Origin: Sodalis praecaptivus
GTDB lineage: Bacteria; Pseudomonadota; Gammaproteobacteria; Enterobacterales; Enterobacteriaceae
Direction of reading: 5' to 3'
Length of the DNA stretch: 64,000 nucleotides
Assembly: GCF_000517425.1 (NCBI RefSeq)
Contig: NZ_CP006569.1
Span: 1,426,001-1,490,000 of the forward strand
The number at the start of each line of letters is the position of its first letter. Within the stretch, counting starts at the first letter, position 1. Made by a program: the position numbers and the translations under genes. Shown here one piece after another: positions 10,033 through 17,811 of this stretch. The notes beneath the pieces were generated by a model. The model had not been told where the DNA came from. It ran no database searches and was given only the letters and a program-made list of their open reading frames with translations.

Positions 10033-11277
10033 ATGGCTGAATTCGGTTCTGCACGCCGCTTTACGCGCATTGAACGTCTCCCCCCCTATGTTTTCAACAT
10101 TACCGCCGAATTGAAAATGGCTGCGCGCCGGCGCGGCGAGGATATCATTGATTTCAGCATGGGCAACCCGGACGGCCCGACACCGCCGCATATCGTGGAA
10201 AAGCTATGCACGGTCGCTCAGCGCGAAGATACCCACGGTTATTCCACCTCTCGCGGGATCCCGCGCCTGCGCCGCGCTATTTCGCGCTGGTATGCAGACC
10301 GCTACGCGGTTGACATCGATCCGGAAAGCGAGGCTATTGTCACGATCGGTTCCAAAGAGGGCTTGGCGCATTTGATGCTGGCGACGCTTGATCACGGCGA
10401 TACCGTGTTGGTGCCGAATCCTAGCTATCCCATTCACATTTACGGTGCGGTGATTGCCGGTGCCCAAGTGCGGTCCGTTCCGCTGGTGGAAGGCGTGGAT
10501 TTTTTCCGCGAGCTGGAGCGCGCGATCCGTGAAAGTATTCCCACGCCCAAGATGATGATCCTTGGCTTTCCGTCGAACCCCACTGCGCAATGCGTTGAGC
10601 TGGACTTTTTCGAGCGCGTCGTGGCGCTGGCGCGTCAATATAATGTACTGGTGGTGCATGATTTGGCCTATGCCGATATCGTTTACGACGGCTGGAAGGC
10701 GCCATCCATCATGCAAGTCCCTGGCGCCAAAGATATTGCGGTAGAATTTTTCACGCTGTCGAAAAGCTACAATATGGCCGGCTGGCGTATCGGTTTTATG
10801 GTAGGGAACCCGGCACTGGTCAACGCTTTGGCGCGTATCAAAAGCTATCATGATTACGGCACCTTCACGCCGTTGCAGGTGGCGGCTATCGCCGCGCTGG
10901 AAGGCGACCAAGAATGTGTGCGCGCTATTGCCGAGCAGTACCGTCAGCGGCGAAATGTGCTGGTGCGCGGCCTGCACGAAGCGGGCTGGATGGTGGAAAA
11001 CCCTAAAGCGTCGATGTACGTCTGGGCCAAAATCCCCGATCATTATGCCGCGTTGGGATCGCTGGAGTTCGCTAAAAAGTTGCTGGCCGAGGCAAAAGTG
11101 TGCGTATCGCCCGGGATCGGTTTCGGCGATTACGGCGATACTCATGTACGTTTCGCGCTAATTGAAAATCAGGATCGCATACGGCAGGCGGTGCGCGGCA
11201 TCAAAGCCATGTTCCGCGCCGATGGGGTGCTTAAGGCGCAGGCGGTGAAGCAACCGGGCGCCGTAAAAACGGGTTAA
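10033..11277 (+). CDS. alaC: Glutamate-pyruvate aminotransferase AlaC
   Basis: This 414-residue fold-type I PLP aminotransferase makes alanine from pyruvate and glutamate. It matches E. coli AlaC nearly residue for residue until the last 20 residues. The PLP-binding lysine is Lys244 in [22 protein letters not shown] and SNPTAQ, which contact cofactor and substrate, are present. The ATG at 10033 follows AGAGGATA and gives the conserved start; an upstream in-frame ATG at 9886 would add 49 unconserved residues. The tail after residue about 400 differs from E. coli. Confidence 0.96.
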   Translation: MAEFGSARRFTRIERLPPYVFNITAELKMAARRRGEDIIDFSMGNPDGPTPPHIVEKLCTVAQREDTHGYSTSRGIPRLRRAISRWYADRYAVDIDPESEAIVTIGSKEGLAHLMLATLDHGDTVLVPNPSYPIHIYGAVIAGAQVRSVPLVEGVDFFRELERAIRESIPTPKMMILGFPSNPTAQCVELDFFERVVALARQYNVLVVHDLAYADIVYDGWKAPSIMQVPGAKDIAVEFFTLSKSYNMAGWRIGFMVGNPALVNALARIKSYHDYGTFTPLQVAAIAALEGDQECVRAIAEQYRQRRNVLVRGLHEAGWMVENPKASMYVWAKIPDHYAALGSLEFAKKLLAEAKVCVSPGIGFGDYGDTHVRFALIENQDRIRQAVRGIKAMFRADGVLKAQAVKQPGAVKTG

Positions 11278-11378
11278 CGACGCTTCAGGTTAATGGTGCC
11301 TGAGGTGCGTAATCATCACCCCAGGCTCTCGGTGAGTCACTCGCGGCAACACGGTCTGCGGCGCCGCGAGTGTGCCGC

Positions 11379-11453
11379 TTATTCAAGCAATAGAAAGAAG
11401 GTACCTACCCACAAGCACAGCATAAATGAAATGCCCATCACAAAATATCTCAC
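11379..11453 (-). CDS. ypdK: Small membrane protein YpdK homologue
   Basis: A 24-residue peptide starts with GTG and is preceded by TAAGGAA about ten bases upstream. Its sequence, MRYFVMGISFM then LCLWVGTFFLLLE, aligns with the 23-residue E. coli membrane peptide YpdK (starting MKYFFMGISFMV). It forms one hydrophobic helix. Position also agrees: in E. coli ypdK lies between alaC and lpxP in the same relative orientation. lpxP is not found here. The peptide's function is unknown. Identification rests on similarity over nearly the whole length plus synteny. Confidence 0.82.
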   Translation of the reverse strand: MRYFVMGISFMLCLWVGTFFLLLE

Positions 11454-11762
11454 TGTACCAATTCCTTACTGATACCACGCAGGCTTTGATTCTGCTATGG
11501 CAGGGGTTGAAGGGACATCATCGACAGTTGCCCGCCCGCCGGCGCATCCTGTTCCGGGCGACGCGCTGAAAAAGCGCCACAGGATCGGCGCATAATGTAC
11601 TCCCGACGCCAAGCAAAATTCAATAGATTCAGTCGGCTGCGGCCCGCAATTCGCAAAAAAAGATATTTGCGCGTCGCGCTTCGTTGCGCCATGTGATTAT
11701 GCTGCCGCGGGCGCTAGCGCCGTTATTTCCTGTCAAATCGGCGTCGAGCGGGCCCCCCGACG
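11454..11762 (-). other. Intergenic region where lpxP would be expected
   Basis: These 309 bases separate ypdK from gdx. No intact or recognisable remnant of lpxP was seen. The region marks the start of sequence that does not follow E. coli order and continues to the tRNA-Arg gene at 28.2 kb. Confidence 0.5.
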
Positions 11763-12080
11763 TTATGGGGTAAAATATTTGAGCCCGGCAATACCGGCAA
11801 TTAGCAGACACAGGCTGATAACCCGACCGGCGGTCACCGCTTCTCCCAGCAAACTCATGCCCACGAGCGCAGCGCCGACGGCGCCGATGCCGCTCCAGAC
11901 GGCGTAAGCGGTACCCGCCGGCAAGGTTTTCATGGCCCACGATAACAGCAAGAAGCTGATACACAGGGCGCCAATGACAATGAGACTAGGGAAGGGGCGG
12001 GTGAAACCCTGGGTATATTTCAACCCGATGGCCCAAATCACTTCAAATAGGCCGGCGATAAATAATATGAACCAAGACAT
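11763..12080 (-). CDS. gdx: Guanidinium exporter Gdx (SugE), SMR family
   Basis: This 105-residue small multidrug resistance protein has four transmembrane helices and exports guanidinium in exchange for protons as a dual-topology dimer. The essential Glu13 is present in [14 protein letters not shown]. The Gdx-type signatures [18 protein letters not shown] and LLGE follow. The ATG at 12080 gives the exact SugE N-terminus (MSWFIL); the frame is open farther upstream, but that part overlaps the riboswitch. A guanidine-II riboswitch in the leader supports the guanidine role strongly. Confidence 0.95.
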   Translation of the reverse strand: MSWFILFIAGLFEVIWAIGLKYTQGFTRPFPSLIVIGALCISFLLLSWAMKTLPAGTAYAVWSGIGAVGAALVGMSLLGEAVTAGRVISLCLLIAGIAGLKYFTP

Positions 12081-12100
12081 GGGACGCGTTCCGTTTCGGT

Positions 12101-12145
12101 CGGGTCGTCCCGTGGGGTAAGGCAGGAGGCTCAGGTCGTCCTGAG
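12101..12145 (-). promoter_or_regulatory. Guanidine-II (mini-ykkC) riboswitch
   Basis: On the minus strand two short hairpins with ACGA tetraloops occur in series. The first is CTCAGG-ACGA-CCTGAG (complement of 12130-12145) and the second is CGGG-ACGA-CCCG (complement of 12101-12112). They are separated by 17 bases and end 20 bases before the gdx ATG. Two stems with ACGR loops just ahead of the start codon are the definition of the guanidine-II class. Binding of guanidinium across the paired loops is known to free the ribosome-binding site. Confidence 0.92.
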
Positions 12146-12641
12146 CGCCGTGATAACGATTGCAGATTAGCACAGTGGCAGTGGTTGCAGCAACGTGGGT
12201 TTTGACGCACTCAGCGCGAGCGAGGCTAAGAGGGGCAGAAGCACAGGACAATTGTTAATGAGGCCCAAGCGCGGGAGCAGGAAGGATAGGCAATATGACT
12301 TCGGTATCACCGAAGCGATGCTCTATGAACCTCGGGGAAAGCCCTAAAGCCATCAAAGATGGGATTTACACTAGCTTAAGGGAAAAGCTTAAGGAAAAGA
12401 CCCATTCCGACATTAAGCGAAACCGGCCTGGGGTAAATTTCCATCGGAACCTGGGGTTCCATCGGAACCTGGGGTAAATTCTATCTGAACCCCGGTCTGC
12501 GGCGTCGGAACAAGCCGCACGCCGCCTGTATATTATTTTTCGCCTAAGTGGCTGACGGTCCCTCCAATTCATTGGCTATTAACGACCGCCGCACGGAAAA
12601 TTAGACGAAAAAACCGAGTTTAGGAAACCGATAGGGCGATA
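12146..12641 (-). other. Gene-poor region with an 18-bp direct repeat
   Basis: No supported gene lies in this stretch between gdx and yciG. It contains a perfect tandem duplication of an 18-bp unit, TTCCATCGGAACCTGGGG, at 12439-12456 and 12457-12474. A third, partial resemblance (CTGAACCCCGG) comes just after. The gdx promoter should lie near 12150-12260. Confidence 0.6.
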
Positions 12642-12830
12642 TTAAGAATTACGCCCACCGCTATGGCTGTGTTGCCCGCCTTTTTTACCCGCTTCAGATG
12701 CCTTTTGTGGATCATTTTTAAAATTGCCGCCGCTCGAGCTGCTGCTGCTTTGTCCACCTTTCCGACCGGCTTCGGATGCTTTCTGTTTATCTTCTGCGAA
12801 GTTGCCTGAACCGCCACGATGTTCTGCCAT
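12642..12830 (-). CDS. yciG: Stress-induced small protein YciG (KGG repeat family)
   Basis: This is a 62-residue, very hydrophilic, glycine- and lysine-rich protein. It has two copies of the con-10/KGG motif, NFAEDKQKASEAGRKGGQ and NFKNDPQKASEAGKKGGQ, separated by a run of six serines. It matches E. coli YciG, whose gene is RpoS-dependent; the molecular role is unknown, and in some species it affects motility or stress survival. The serine run extends the usual linker. In E. coli the gene sits elsewhere (near trp), so its place here is specific to this lineage. Confidence 0.92.
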   Translation of the reverse strand: MAEHRGGSGNFAEDKQKASEAGRKGGQSSSSSSGGNFKNDPQKASEAGKKGGQHSHSGGRNS

Positions 12831-13417
12831 GGTTAATCTCCAACTTATATAAGAAAATCAAGAATTCATCGTATCCCAAAAAATTGCTGATAATAGTCTT
12901 TTTTTGGGATTCATATTGATGCGGTAATAAATCACTCAACATCAATGTTATTAATAGTAGGTAGGGGTAAGTAGGTTAGCAAATTCATGAAGTGCCTTTA
13001 AGAATAATCCCACTAAACATAGTAACCATTTGATTTTATGACAATTAAAATTGGCTGTCATAATTTATTCAGCGTAATCAGATAATTAAAAACGCAGAAT
13101 TTTATTAATAAATTTTAATAAAACCTAACGTTTATTGAGCGAAATAAAAGACATTAACAAAAGGGGTAAAAGGATCCTCTGAAAAACAGCGGGTTAAAGG
13201 CAAGGGTAGGCGCGCCAGTTATATTTCAAGGTGTTTCACGCGCGAAAAATTTAGGGGCAAAAAGGCGGGTATTTAACGGCAGGATGCGTTGCTGCGATGG
13301 ATTATCACGGCAAAAGTAGGGCTGCAAAACGGAGCTACTGATGTCAATAGGGCCTGCGGCCGAAGGTTTTATGGATCCTTTGGCTTACGGCTTAAGCTAA
13401 AGCACGCTTATCGACCT
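12831..13417 (+). other. AT-rich gene-free region
   Basis: About 590 bases between yciG and the small lipoprotein gene. The part to about 13180 is strongly AT-rich with many TAAT and AATTTT runs. No frame with a credible ribosome-binding site or recognisable product was found on either strand. The yciG promoter must lie at its left end. Confidence 0.5.
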
Positions 13418-13558
13418 CTAATCATGACATTGATTAGTGAACACATCGCGGCCATGGGGACAAACATCGCCGGCGTTGGGTAAATTGAACAGGATCCCCC
13501 CCATGCCGCTGCAGCCCGTCAATAATAGAACGGTGAGTAGCAGCCAATATGCTTTCAT
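13418..13558 (-). CDS. Small predicted lipoprotein, 46 residues
   Basis: A frame of 46 codons begins ATG at 13558 with AGGAG five bases upstream. The peptide has a textbook lipoprotein signal: a short charged start (MKAYW), a leucine-rich core and the lipobox LLTGC, giving lipidated Cys16. The mature part is only about 31 residues and contains two further cysteines (DVC, NQC) that could form a disulfide in the periplasm. I do not recognise a family. The ribosome-binding site and signal make translation likely. Confidence 0.6.
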   Translation of the reverse strand: MKAYWLLLTVLLLTGCSGMGGILFNLPNAGDVCPHGRDVFTNQCHD

Positions 13559-14115
13559 CGGATCTCCTGTTGCCATCGTTTCCAGGAGCAGCATAACATG
13601 CGACGCTGGCCATTATGCTACTTTCATCGGCATTGTATCTCAACGGGACGCAGGGTTATTTGCTACAGATACCGTTTTTACCCGGTGTGAGGATATTGAC
13701 CAACGCCCAAGCGGGGTAGAGGCTAATGGCTGAGCAAGAACCTGCATGGCGCGGCGGTGAGATAAACGCGCAAGCGTCAAAATAAATGGTTACGCTGTGA
13801 AAAGACTGCCCGATGATGCCGGGCAAAGGTCGTGCATAATTCCCAGGATGGAAGGGATGACTCAAGTTGTTATCTTACCCGCAACCCGGATGGGCGACTC
13901 TCAGGTATTTCGCCTATTTTCGGGCCTAGCGCATCACCGTGATGTTATCGTTACGGTTTTTCAGCGCTCGCTAGCTGACCGACCTGCCTAGCTTGCTGCT
14001 TGTGGTGTTCGAGTAACGATGCGACCTGCCGAGCAACGAAAGCGACAGGGATCGGTGCATATACAATTAAGAGATGACGGGAAAACGTCAGTTAACATCT
14101 TCACAGTAACCTGAA
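13559..14115 (+). other. Region without a supported gene
   Basis: About 560 bases hold only short frames on both strands. One minus-strand frame (13656-13865) has no ribosome-binding site. A plus-strand frame (13797-13991) has no recognisable product. The region may be decayed coding sequence. Confidence 0.4.
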
Positions 14116-14310
14116 TTAAACGTCGCGGCCGTCCGTGGCGTCATCGTCGCCGGAGAATTGATAAGACTCAAAAAAGGGATCGCTCCCATGGGGGCCAAAA
14201 AAGCCTATGGCACTGAGTTCATCGAAATTCATTGCCAGGGTGCCATTATCAAACAATAGGCTGGTTTGCCCTGTGGCCCGCAGTATTTTCACGAACGCTT
14301 TAGCCGTCAC
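14116..14310 (-). CDS. Unrecognised 64-residue protein, probably the second half of a frame-broken gene
   Basis: The frame opens with GTG at 14310, overlapping the stop of the upstream 27-residue frame (GTGA). The product is acidic at its C-terminus (DDDATDG) and includes a central stretch TSLLFDNGTLAMNFDEL. No own ribosome-binding site is apparent. An extra A in the nine-A run just upstream would join both frames into one 91-residue protein. I do not recognise a family. See the companion frame at 14307-14390. Confidence 0.45.
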   Translation of the reverse strand: MTAKAFVKILRATGQTSLLFDNGTLAMNFDELSAIGFFGPHGSDPFFESYQFSGDDDATDGRDV

Positions 14311-14390
14311 GCAATGTTTTTTTTTATTTCCTTGAGAGCCGCGCTCAGCAGCCGTTCTTTATAGACTTTCGCGTAAACAATCTTTGGCAT
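14307..14390 (-). CDS. Unrecognised 27-residue basic peptide ending at an A9 tract
   Basis: ATG at 14390 is preceded by a very strong site, CAGGAGGTACT. The peptide MPKIVYAKVYKERL and onward is lysine-rich and ends KEIKKNIA after a run of nine A. The strong ribosome-binding site and the downstream open frame suggest that this is the true N-terminus of a 91-residue product interrupted by a one-base change in the A run. Transcriptional slippage at A9 could produce some full-length protein. Confidence 0.5.
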   Translation of the reverse strand: MPKIVYAKVYKERLLSAALKEIKKNIA

Positions 14391-14695
14391 AGTACCTCCT
14401 GTTGCGATGAATAAGGAGTGTACGATCCGTACAGGGATAGCGGCTTGCAGAATCCGCCGGCGTTCGCGCGTAATAACTGTTTTAACCAGATGTGACGCGT
14501 TATATATCGTGCCAGAGCGAGATAGTCGCACGGCGGCTCACCGAGCAGGCGTTAACAGCGTTTTAGCGGCACGGTTGTCTGCGCCGGCCGTGAACATCCA
14601 CTTTAGGCGCGGGTAGTCTGGTGACGCAAGCACAAAAAAGCAACGCTCGCCCGCGCGGGTTTTGGCAGGCGAGGGGCACTTGTCCGATCCACGGC
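14391..14695 (-). other. Intergenic region, no gene seen
   Basis: This 305-base spacer lies between the first LuxR-type regulator and the A9-interrupted small gene, both on the minus strand. It must hold the promoter of the small gene. No recognisable element was found. Confidence 0.4.
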
Positions 14696-15409
14696 TTACC
14701 ACAGAAAATTGACACCTGGTTTAAGGAGTTTTTTAGGAACATAACAATTAAGCCCCGTCTCATGGCAATACTCGATAAGGCCATTTAGAGAAGTTGCCTG
14801 GACTTTACGATAGATTTTACACAAGCTGTTTTCAATCGTACGATGAGAAACGAATAATTTTGCAGCGATTTTCTTTACACTCATTTTTTGGATTGCATAG
14901 AAAATAATACGGTGCTCTTTTTCTGTAAAGAGGGTGACGGGCGGCGTAAGGGTAATAATGGAGGGCTTGATAGGGTTGTGAAGCTCACCAAGAGAGATGA
15001 ATTTAAACTTCTGTGCGTACCAAATATTTCCTAATATCTCTCCGCGCTTATCAAAAAGTGGAAATTTGATGATATGATAAGGTGCTAACTGGGCGTCCCG
15101 GCCATAATAGGAAGTTGCAATGATTTCCGCACCGGCGGGGCTCGTTTCGGCTTGGCGATCGTGGGCGGTAAATTCAGGCGCCAGCTCTGACCAAGGACAG
15201 GGACATTCGTCGTCGCTGCGCCCTGCAAAATCGAACCCGTCGGGAATATTGAGGAACGCCATACCGGCCTGATTGGTATAGAGATTGTGTGAGGTGCTAT
15301 CGCGAATACCCCATGGCACATGACAACGCTCCATAAATGAAACCAACGGAATCGTGTTGAGCGAATCAAGAATTAATTTTTTTCGATTCGCGTCAGATTT
15401 TTGCACCAT
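14696..15409 (-). CDS. PAS4-LuxR solo transcriptional regulator, paralogue 1
   Basis: This 237-residue regulator has an N-terminal PAS-like sensing domain (about residues 15-150, with WGIRD, YTNQAGMAF and CPCPWSEL). A C-terminal LuxR helix-turn-helix follows (about 165-225: LFTEKEHRIIFYAIQKMSVKKIAAKLFVSHRTIENSLCKIY in segments). It ends YVPKKLL-PGVNFLW. It is paralogous to the genes at 22153-22866 and 25947-26642. PAS4-LuxR solos are abundant in Photorhabdus, where they are thought to sense host-type or hormone-like ligands rather than acyl-homoserine lactones. No synthase gene is nearby. Targets are unknown. Confidence 0.85.
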   Translation of the reverse strand: MVQKSDANRKKLILDSLNTIPLVSFMERCHVPWGIRDSTSHNLYTNQAGMAFLNIPDGFDFAGRSDDECPCPWSELAPEFTAHDRQAETSPAGAEIIATSYYGRDAQLAPYHIIKFPLFDKRGEILGNIWYAQKFKFISLGELHNPIKPSIITLTPPVTLFTEKEHRIIFYAIQKMSVKKIAAKLFVSHRTIENSLCKIYRKVQATSLNGLIEYCHETGLNCYVPKKLLKPGVNFLW

Positions 15410-15823
15410 GCAATGCCTCCCGTTGCAATGATTTATTCAGATAATCAATTTTATCTTTACTGTGGGAGCAAAAATCACATATTTTCCACTTTTCGTAAAG
15501 ACTATTTCGCCATGAAACGAGGAAGGTAATAATAATGCGGTAAGTATAAGAACAGGCGTCGGCGAGGGGGACTGGGTGAGAGACGGAGTTAATTACTTGC
15601 CGCCTGGCTTGATGAAGCGTTATGACCGCAATGGATGAATGATGTTTCGCACCGCGGATATCATGTTCAACCCACGGTTACGGCGTATAACCCTTGGCAA
15701 GTCGGGTTTTATTTCCTCGCCGCGCTGCGTGACAGCATCGTATAAAATAAAACGGTTTAGCAGATGCCGACTGCATGCGGCTAACAGAGCCTTTCATTTG
15801 TGTCTGAAAGGCCCTGAACATTA
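15410..15823 (-). other. Upstream region of PAS4-LuxR 1, with shared motif
   Basis: No gene was found in this stretch. At 15470-15484 the plus strand reads AAAAATCACATATTT. The sequence AAAAGTCACATATTT occurs at 22914-22928 at a similar distance ahead of PAS4-LuxR 2. It may be a regulator-binding or core promoter element common to the paralogues. Confidence 0.5.
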
Positions 15824-15901
15824 TCAAACGTGACGGGTTACCTTGACCGCGATGACGGTCATCACCACAGCATAGGCGACGAAAGCAAATACTACAGCCA
15901 T
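15824..15901 (-). CDS. Possible 25-residue small membrane protein
   Basis: A frame of 25 codons starts ATG at 15901, with GAGGTG about six bases upstream. The peptide (MAVVFAFVAYAVVM, then TVIAVKVTRHV) is one hydrophobic helix with a positively charged C-terminus. This is the usual look of enterobacterial small membrane proteins, though it matches none I know. An inverted repeat (GCCTTTCA with TGAAAGGC) lies just after the stop. Such short frames can be chance, so this is tentative. Confidence 0.4.
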   Translation of the reverse strand: MAVVFAFVAYAVVMTVIAVKVTRHV

Positions 15902-16259
15902 AATGACACCTCATAGAATGTGTATGCGTATTTTAGCGCTCTAACATTAGCGGCATTGAACAAAAGGTGTCACGGTTGCACCATAAATGTGATGCAGTTA
16001 ATGAAACGATAAACGCTGCCGTCCCGATTCATCCTGGCGTTGCCTTCTGCCTTGTGCCTTGTGCCTTCTGCCGATGTGGCGATGGGGCCGTTGTGTTGAC
16101 GATCGCGATTGTAGGGTGGCGGATCTTGAACGCGTGTTGGTGATATCAAGGCCCACGCGAGCTGAGCGGTGAGCGACTCTGTCGATCGGTTGCGGGCTTT
16201 CCCCTGCTCTGTATTAAACCCATTACACACGCCTAAGCATTTCATCTCCAGTGAAGGCA

Positions 16260-16487
16260 ATGTCAGAGTGCTTCATTAGTTTTTATTTGGCCAACATCAC
16301 GGAGGCGGATGGCCTCGAGGGGAAGTCATTACTATAGGGTGGTGCTTACAGGAGATATTCCGGCTTCAGGGGCGACCTCATCAACGCCGAGGAGGGACGC
16401 GATATTCACAACAAACTGGCGATAACGGCTGAATATTACGCGCTGGCGAGATCGAGCAACGTTCGCTCAGCGACAGTTTACGAGTAA
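16260..16487 (+). pseudogene. Small gene interrupted by an in-frame amber codon
   Basis: ATG at 16260 follows GAAGG by four bases and opens a frame of 75 codons, broken only by TAG at 16335-16337 (codon 26). The second part reads with good amino-acid composition (GDLINAEEGRDIHNKL, then AITAEYYALARSS). I do not recognise the product. The single stop in an otherwise continuous frame suggests a recently inactivated gene, or a short 25-residue product. Confidence 0.4.
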
Positions 16488-16556
16488 GTAGAGAAGTGGT
16501 GTCATAACAACGATGCGGGCTGCAGAGAGTTTTCAGCGCCACATCAACCTTAGCCG

Positions 16557-16910
16557 CTAGTGGACTATTTCCAGCGCCAGCGGAGCGACGCTCAGGTCAG
16601 GACCCTTAGTGCACCTGACTTCTTTTCCATTATGGAAAATGAAATAATAAAAATTTGCGGAACTATCTGCGATCAGCGTGTCATGGTTAAGAAAGCGATA
16701 TATCCGCTTTTTTCCATAGCTATCTTCTAGCACATTTGGCAATGGCGCAACGAAGAATTCATCATCCCACATTAATGTCGTAATTCTATAATGCGTGTGC
16801 ATCACCGTCATCTCGTTGCGTCCGGGGCAAAGCAAGGTGTATTTTGATATGGCGTGAGCTGATAACGAAAAGAAATATAACAAGATGAGAAAATAGGCGG
16901 TTTTAATCAT
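16557..16910 (-). CDS. Hypothetical secreted protein, 117 residues
   Basis: The start at 16910 is chosen because AAGGATG lies upstream and the product then begins with a good Sec signal: MIKTAYFLILLYFFSLS, with cleavage predicted after AHA. The mature protein of about 97 residues has two cysteines (LLCPG and VRCTKG) that may pair, and is rich in aromatic residues. I do not recognise the family. It stands alone in an AT-rich, gene-poor stretch, so horizontal acquisition is plausible. An in-frame ATG at 16937 would add nine residues before the signal. Confidence 0.6.
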   Translation of the reverse strand: MIKTAYFLILLYFFSLSAHAISKYTLLCPGRNEMTVMHTHYRITTLMWDDEFFVAPLPNVLEDSYGKKRIYRFLNHDTLIADSSANFYYFIFHNGKEVRCTKGPDLSVAPLALEIVH

Positions 16911-17811
16911 GTTGTCATCCTTGTATGTTTTTACCATAAAATAAAAATGAGAAGGTTTTGGTGTGATAAAATGTGTAGGGTATTTTATAATTCGTTATCG
17001 TAAAAAATAGCGTTAACGGTTTTTTCTGCCGCTATAGCGTTAAGGACGATAGAGTTGATGCATGATAACCTATTAGATCGAGAACGCAACGCGCTTCATT
17101 GACTTAATACTCGGTATTTACCCAGTATTAGTCCCCGTTAGTGATAAAAAGACCCGCTAGAGTAACTTGTATTATGTTACCCCTTCTTATTTTTATGTAT
17201 TAATGAAAATCTTTCTAGAACGAGGTCATCGCGCATTTCATATAGGTGGCGATGGCCGTACTTAACCCGCAGGACCGACCCCTTTTCAAAGGGGTGGAGG
17301 AATGCTTTCTCTTTCTCAACTGTCGTTCTGGTTCGAGAGGGTCAGATCTCATTGCGCGGCATTAAAGGCGAGTCAGGTTCTAGAAAATACCACCGTTGAA
17401 AGTAAGCCCCACGTTGCTCAGTGCTTGTAACCTATGCTGCCATAGCGCGTTTCGACAATGGCGCCAAAGTCTTTACATTAGCTCTATTGCGGTCATGAGC
17501 ACATCTGTCTTCGCCGCCAAATCCTTGACGCCTTGCTAAGACGAAAGCCCAACTCCCGGCCAGTGTTGTAGCTTTGATGATAACCGCTTATAAGCGCGCT
17601 AGACATGGCAATCATGCTGCACCCTAAGTTGAAATAGCATCATAGAGATCAATAGCTTGCCAGCCGGATCATGGGTGGAAAAGTGATATATATCTATGAT
17701 TGCCGAAGGCACAGTCTTATTACCCATGTGTTCCCTTTTTTTGGCCAATTATGGAGATTGATAATGGTCTTCGGGTTAATATTAATCAATCCTCAAAAGC
17801 GGCTATCTGTT
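16911..17811 (+). other. Gene-free region of about 900 bases
   Basis: Only short, broken frames occur on either strand between the secreted protein and the LysR gene. The first part is AT-rich. The part from about 17200 to 17650 has the composition of decayed coding sequence but nothing could be identified. The frame open upstream of the LysR start (from 17671) has no similarity to the family. Confidence 0.45.

Noticed and set aside
10204-11145. Minus-strand frame of 313 codons opposite alaC
   Set aside because: It is antisense to a nearly invariant conserved enzyme, with no ribosome-binding site or similarity.
11454-12300. A second attachment site (copy of the tRNA-Arg 3' end) at the left island border
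   Set aside because: I looked for GGTGTCCCCGACAGG-like sequence and found none by eye, so no att pair is claimed.
12620-12817. Alternative 65-codon frame overlapping yciG
   Set aside because: The yciG frame has clear KGG motifs and family similarity; the overlapping frame is a shadow.
13656-13991. Two short frames (minus 13656-13865, plus 13797-13991) as small genes
   Set aside because: Neither has a credible ribosome-binding site or recognisable product.
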